Source: JBKJTP01 sp046590195 (GTDB taxonomy: Bacteria > Bacteroidota > Ignavibacteria > Palsa-1295). Taken from it: DNA of 10,240 nt. The notes beneath the pieces are model-generated. The model made no database searches and was not told where the DNA came from. It saw nothing but the letters and a program-made list of their open reading frames with translations. The stretch is from NCBI GenBank assembly GCA_046590195.1, contig JBKJTP010000241.1:1-10240 (forward strand), read 5' to 3'. The position numbers and the translations under genes were made by a program. Shown here piece by piece: positions 8,151 through 10,240 of the stretch (positions within the stretch are counted from its first letter, which is position 1; every line of letters begins with the position of its first letter).

Positions 8151-8462
8151 ATGCAGAAGCAAGTAATTAAGCGTCCACTTCTCACCGAGAAGGCCACGAT
8201 CCTCAATGAGGCTGGTGTCTATACGTTCGAAGTTACGTCTGGCGCAAACAAGATCGAGATCGCGCGGGCGGTTGAGTCACGCTTTGGTGTCAGCGTGTCT
8301 AGCGTGCGTACTTCATGGATCAAGGCGAAGGCTAAGGTTCAGATGACGCGCAAGGGTGTCCGCCGCGGTATGAAGTCGGCACGCAAGAAGGCGATCGTTC
8401 AGCTCAAGGCTGGTCAGTCGATCGATCTGTTCGCACCGATGGAGAACAAGGAGTCAGTCTAA
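8151..8462 (+). CDS. rplW: 50S ribosomal protein L23
   Basis: L23 sits at the exit of the peptide tunnel, where it docks trigger factor and the signal recognition particle. The 103-residue length is normal. The N-terminal IKRPLLTEKAT (6-16) and the following YTFEVTSGANKIEIARAVESRFGVSVSSVRT are diagnostic. A basic loop, VQMTRKGVRRGMKSARKKAIVQL, matches the rRNA-binding hairpin of the family. The ATG has no Shine-Dalgarno; the upstream stretch is A/T-rich. It sits in the standard S10-operon position between rplD and rplB. Confidence 0.97.
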   Translation: MQKQVIKRPLLTEKATILNEAGVYTFEVTSGANKIEIARAVESRFGVSVSSVRTSWIKAKAKVQMTRKGVRRGMKSARKKAIVQLKAGQSIDLFAPMENKESV

Positions 8463-8509
8463 GCTTTAAGCTTCGACATCCTTACCAATAAGTTTTATTA
8501 ACTATGCCC

Positions 8510-8530
8510 GATCGAGGCGATAAGTCGATC
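8510..8530 (+). promoter_or_regulatory. Hairpin in the rplW-rplB spacer
   Basis: A perfect 6-bp stem, GATCGA/TCGATC (8510-8515 with 8525-8530), has a 9-base loop and ends 18 bases before the rplB start. It lies inside a 10-codon mini-ORF (ATG 8504, TAA 8534-8536; MPDRGDKSIR) that may be chance. Upstream, AATAA-GTT-TTATT at 8487-8499 is a weak A/T stem. Function unknown. Confidence 0.3.
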
Positions 8531-8548
8531 AGATAAGCAAGAGCAACA

Positions 8549-9385
8549 ATGGCAATTAGGAATCTCAAGCCAAGAACAGCAGCGACGCGCTACTACTCGG
8601 TCTCCACATTTGAGGAGATCACGTCGACCACGCCGCATAAGCCGTTGATGGAGCCGATCCGCAAGTCGGGTGGCCGAGGCAATACGGGCCGTATCACGTC
8701 GCGTCACCGCGGTGGTGGACACAAGCGTCAGTATCGTATCATCGATTTTAAGCGTAATAAGCTCGGTGTTCCGGGCATTGTTGCTACGATCGAGTACGAT
8801 CCAAACCGTAACTGCCGTATCGCTCTGATCCATTATAGCGATGGTGAGAAGCGCTACATCCTGGTCCCAGGTGGACTCGAGGTAGGCCAGACGGTCACGT
8901 CAGGTCCTGAGTCTGAGATCCAGGTCGGCAATGCACTGCCGTTGAAGAACATGCCGTTGGGTACGTTTATCCACAACGTCGAGCTTACAGCCGGACGTGG
9001 TGGACAGCTCGCACGCTCAGCCGGCAATGCTTGCCAGCTTATGGCTAAAGAGGGTGACTTTGCAACAATCAAGCTCCCTTCGGGCGAGATGCGCAAGGTT
9101 CGCTTAGAGTGTAACGCTACGATCGGTCAGGTCGGCAATGCCGATTACTTCAACATCAGCTGGGGTAAGGCAGGACGTTCGCGCTGGTTGGGCATTCGTC
9201 CTCAGACACGCGGTATGGCGATGAACCCGGTCGATCACCCGATGGGTGGTGGTGAAGGTAAGTCGAAGTCGGGTGGTGGTCGTAAGCATCCGAAGTCACC
9301 ATGGGGTCAGTTGGCAAAGGGTCTTCGCACTCGTAAGAAGAAGAACGCCTCCAACAAGTACATTGTTAAGCGCCGCACTAAGTAA
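8549..9385 (+). CDS. rplB: 50S ribosomal protein L2
   Basis: L2 is one of the most conserved large-subunit proteins, needed for subunit joining and for peptidyl transferase activity. The 278-residue length is normal. GRGNTGRITSRHRGGGHKRQYRIIDFKR (about 43-70) and the SH3-like NAD/GLE..EIQVGNALPLKNMPLGTFIHNVEL region are typical. The most conserved patch, MNPVDHPMGGGEGK, places the functionally important histidine at 230. The HPM form, rather than HPH as in E. coli, is common in Bacteroidota/Chlorobiota. The C-terminus ends in a basic GLRTRKKKNASNKYIVKRRTK-like tail. No Shine-Dalgarno precedes the ATG. It keeps the standard order rplW-rplB-rpsS. Confidence 0.98.
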   Translation: MAIRNLKPRTAATRYYSVSTFEEITSTTPHKPLMEPIRKSGGRGNTGRITSRHRGGGHKRQYRIIDFKRNKLGVPGIVATIEYDPNRNCRIALIHYSDGEKRYILVPGGLEVGQTVTSGPESEIQVGNALPLKNMPLGTFIHNVELTAGRGGQLARSAGNACQLMAKEGDFATIKLPSGEMRKVRLECNATIGQVGNADYFNISWGKAGRSRWLGIRPQTRGMAMNPVDHPMGGGEGKSKSGGGRKHPKSPWGQLAKGLRTRKKKNASNKYIVKRRTK

Positions 9386-9448
9386 GCAGGGTACGCTCTC
9401 AGGCACGCAGAAGTAAGTAGAAATTACAAGATCATTTAAGATCAAGAG

Positions 9449-9727
9449 ATGTCAAGATCGCTCAAGAAGGGCCCATTTATCGACGAGAAGCTCCTCGAAA
9501 AAGTAGAGGTTCTCAACAGTGCACGTACGAAGAAGGTCATCAAGACGTGGGCACGTGATTCCACGATCATTCCTGATTTCGTCGGACACACGTTCACGGT
9601 TCACAATGGCAACAAGTTCATCCCGGTCTATGTATCGGAGAACATGGTAGGCCATAAGCTCGGCGAGTTCGCACCGACCCGCACATTCCGCGGTCACTCG
9701 GGTTCGAAGAGCGAGAAGGGTAAGTAA
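9449..9727 (+). CDS. rpsS: 30S ribosomal protein S19
   Basis: S19 is a small-subunit head protein that, with S13, contacts the A-site tRNA region and forms bridges to the large subunit. At 92 residues it has the standard length. The N-terminal SRSLKKGPFIDEKLLEKV, central TWARDSTIIPDFVGHTFTVHNGNKFIPVYV and C-terminal VGHKLGEFAPTRTFRGHSG are all family signatures. The ATG is the expected start. AAGATCA occurs twice just upstream (around 9428-9445), but there is no true Shine-Dalgarno. It lies 63 bases after rplB and 91 bases before rplV. Confidence 0.98.
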   Translation: MSRSLKKGPFIDEKLLEKVEVLNSARTKKVIKTWARDSTIIPDFVGHTFTVHNGNKFIPVYVSENMVGHKLGEFAPTRTFRGHSGSKSEKGK

Positions 9728-9818
9728 GACTGTTAAGTCGGATCTACCTGACACTGAGATCGTCGGAGGGTTCATCTCTCCATAAGTATAAGTTGTAAGC
9801 AGTTTAGTACGAACGAAC

Positions 9819-10240
9819 ATGGCACAAGCCCGCGCAATTAAGCGCAGTATCCAGAGCTCACCACGCAAGATGCGTTTGATGCTCGACCTGATCCGCGGTA
9901 AGCGTGTTACGGAAGCTCTTTCGCTTCTGCACTTCACACCGAACCACGCATCGGTCGTTTGCGAGCAGACGCTTCGTAGCGCCATCGCTAACTTCCAGAC
10001 GACGCCTGATAACTCGGGTATCGACATCGAAGAGCTGTGGGTCCGCGAGTGTTTCTCGGATGGCGGTGCAGTCCTCAAGCGCGTTCTACCAGCGCCTATG
10101 GGTCGTGCATTCCGTGTTCGTAAGCGTTCGAACCATTTGACGATCGTTGTCTCGAACAACCCACTCAATTCGCAGATCGCGAAGATGGGTCGTAAGGACA
10201 GGAAGCAGTTCGAGAATTCGAATGCTCCATCGATGGCCAA
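9819..10240 (+). CDS. rplV: 50S ribosomal protein L22, 3' end beyond the window
   Basis: L22 binds 23S rRNA and its long beta-hairpin lines the narrow part of the exit tunnel opposite L4. The frame from the ATG at 9819 stays open for 140 codons to the window edge with no stop. N-terminal motifs SSPRKMRLMLDLIRGKRVTEAL and LRSAIANF match the family. The hairpin reads DGGAVLKRVLPAPMGRAFRVRKRSNHLTIVVS (about 86-117). E. coli has PRAKGRA where this protein has PAPMGRA, a form I recall from Bacteroidota. The protein already exceeds the 110 residues of E. coli L22, with a polar, lysine-rich tail after about 117; the true end is not visible. Its neighbour downstream is expected to be rpsC. Confidence 0.95.
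   Translation, partial: MAQARAIKRSIQSSPRKMRLMLDLIRGKRVTEALSLLHFTPNHASVVCEQTLRSAIANFQTTPDNSGIDIEELWVRECFSDGGAVLKRVLPAPMGRAFRVRKRSNHLTIVVSNNPLNSQIAKMGRKDRKQFENSNAPSMA

Noticed and set aside
9452..10240. Antisense open frame of 262 codons opposite rpsS and rplV
   Set aside because: Both sense genes are clear ribosomal proteins. The reverse frame is a codon-bias shadow that happens to stay open across the spacer.

Overview
The window is translation-machinery DNA from a bacterium. It carries EF-G (fusA), EF-Tu (tuf) and the first seven genes of the S10 ribosomal-protein operon (rpsJ, rplC, rplD, rplW, rplB, rpsS, rplV, the last cut by the window end). Protein signatures point to the Bacteroidota/Chlorobiota/Ignavibacteria/Kapabacteria side of the tree: L22 with DGG..LKR..PAPMGRA..RKRSNH, L2 with DHPMGGGEG, and L3 with THGQSDRQRAPGSIG. 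Weak or absent Shine-Dalgarno motifs before nearly every start, with A-rich sequence instead, fit that placement. I cannot name a genus.

Layout: 1-459 is non-coding. It starts with a dispersed-repeat-like sequence (about 1-36) and ends in a hairpin-rich fusA leader. fusA (460-2556, +) is followed by a strong terminator that works in both directions (2578-2605). Next is a convergent gene on the minus strand (2614-4260) for a multi-pass membrane protein resembling GT-C/PTPS-related proteins. A 633-base divergent gap (4261-4893) follows. It has no recognisable gene but holds at least six potential hairpins and may be a long structured tuf leader or an unannotated RNA. tuf (4894-6102, +) ends at a textbook intrinsic terminator (6110-6153). 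A short hairpin-bearing leader then precedes the S10 operon (6247 to the window end, all +).

Working together: EF-Tu delivers aminoacyl-tRNA and EF-G drives translocation on ribosomes built from the S10-operon proteins. In many bacteria fusA, tuf and the S10 operon are adjacent and partly co-transcribed. Here the block appears split into at least three transcription units by an inverted membrane-protein gene and two terminators. The S10 cluster keeps the standard gene order but has long spacers (35-189 bases). The rpsJ-rplC spacer has hairpins that could form alternative structures. I see no CRISPR array, phage gene, transposase or tRNA. The genes themselves are ordinary; the unusual signals are in the non-coding leaders and in the operon layout.
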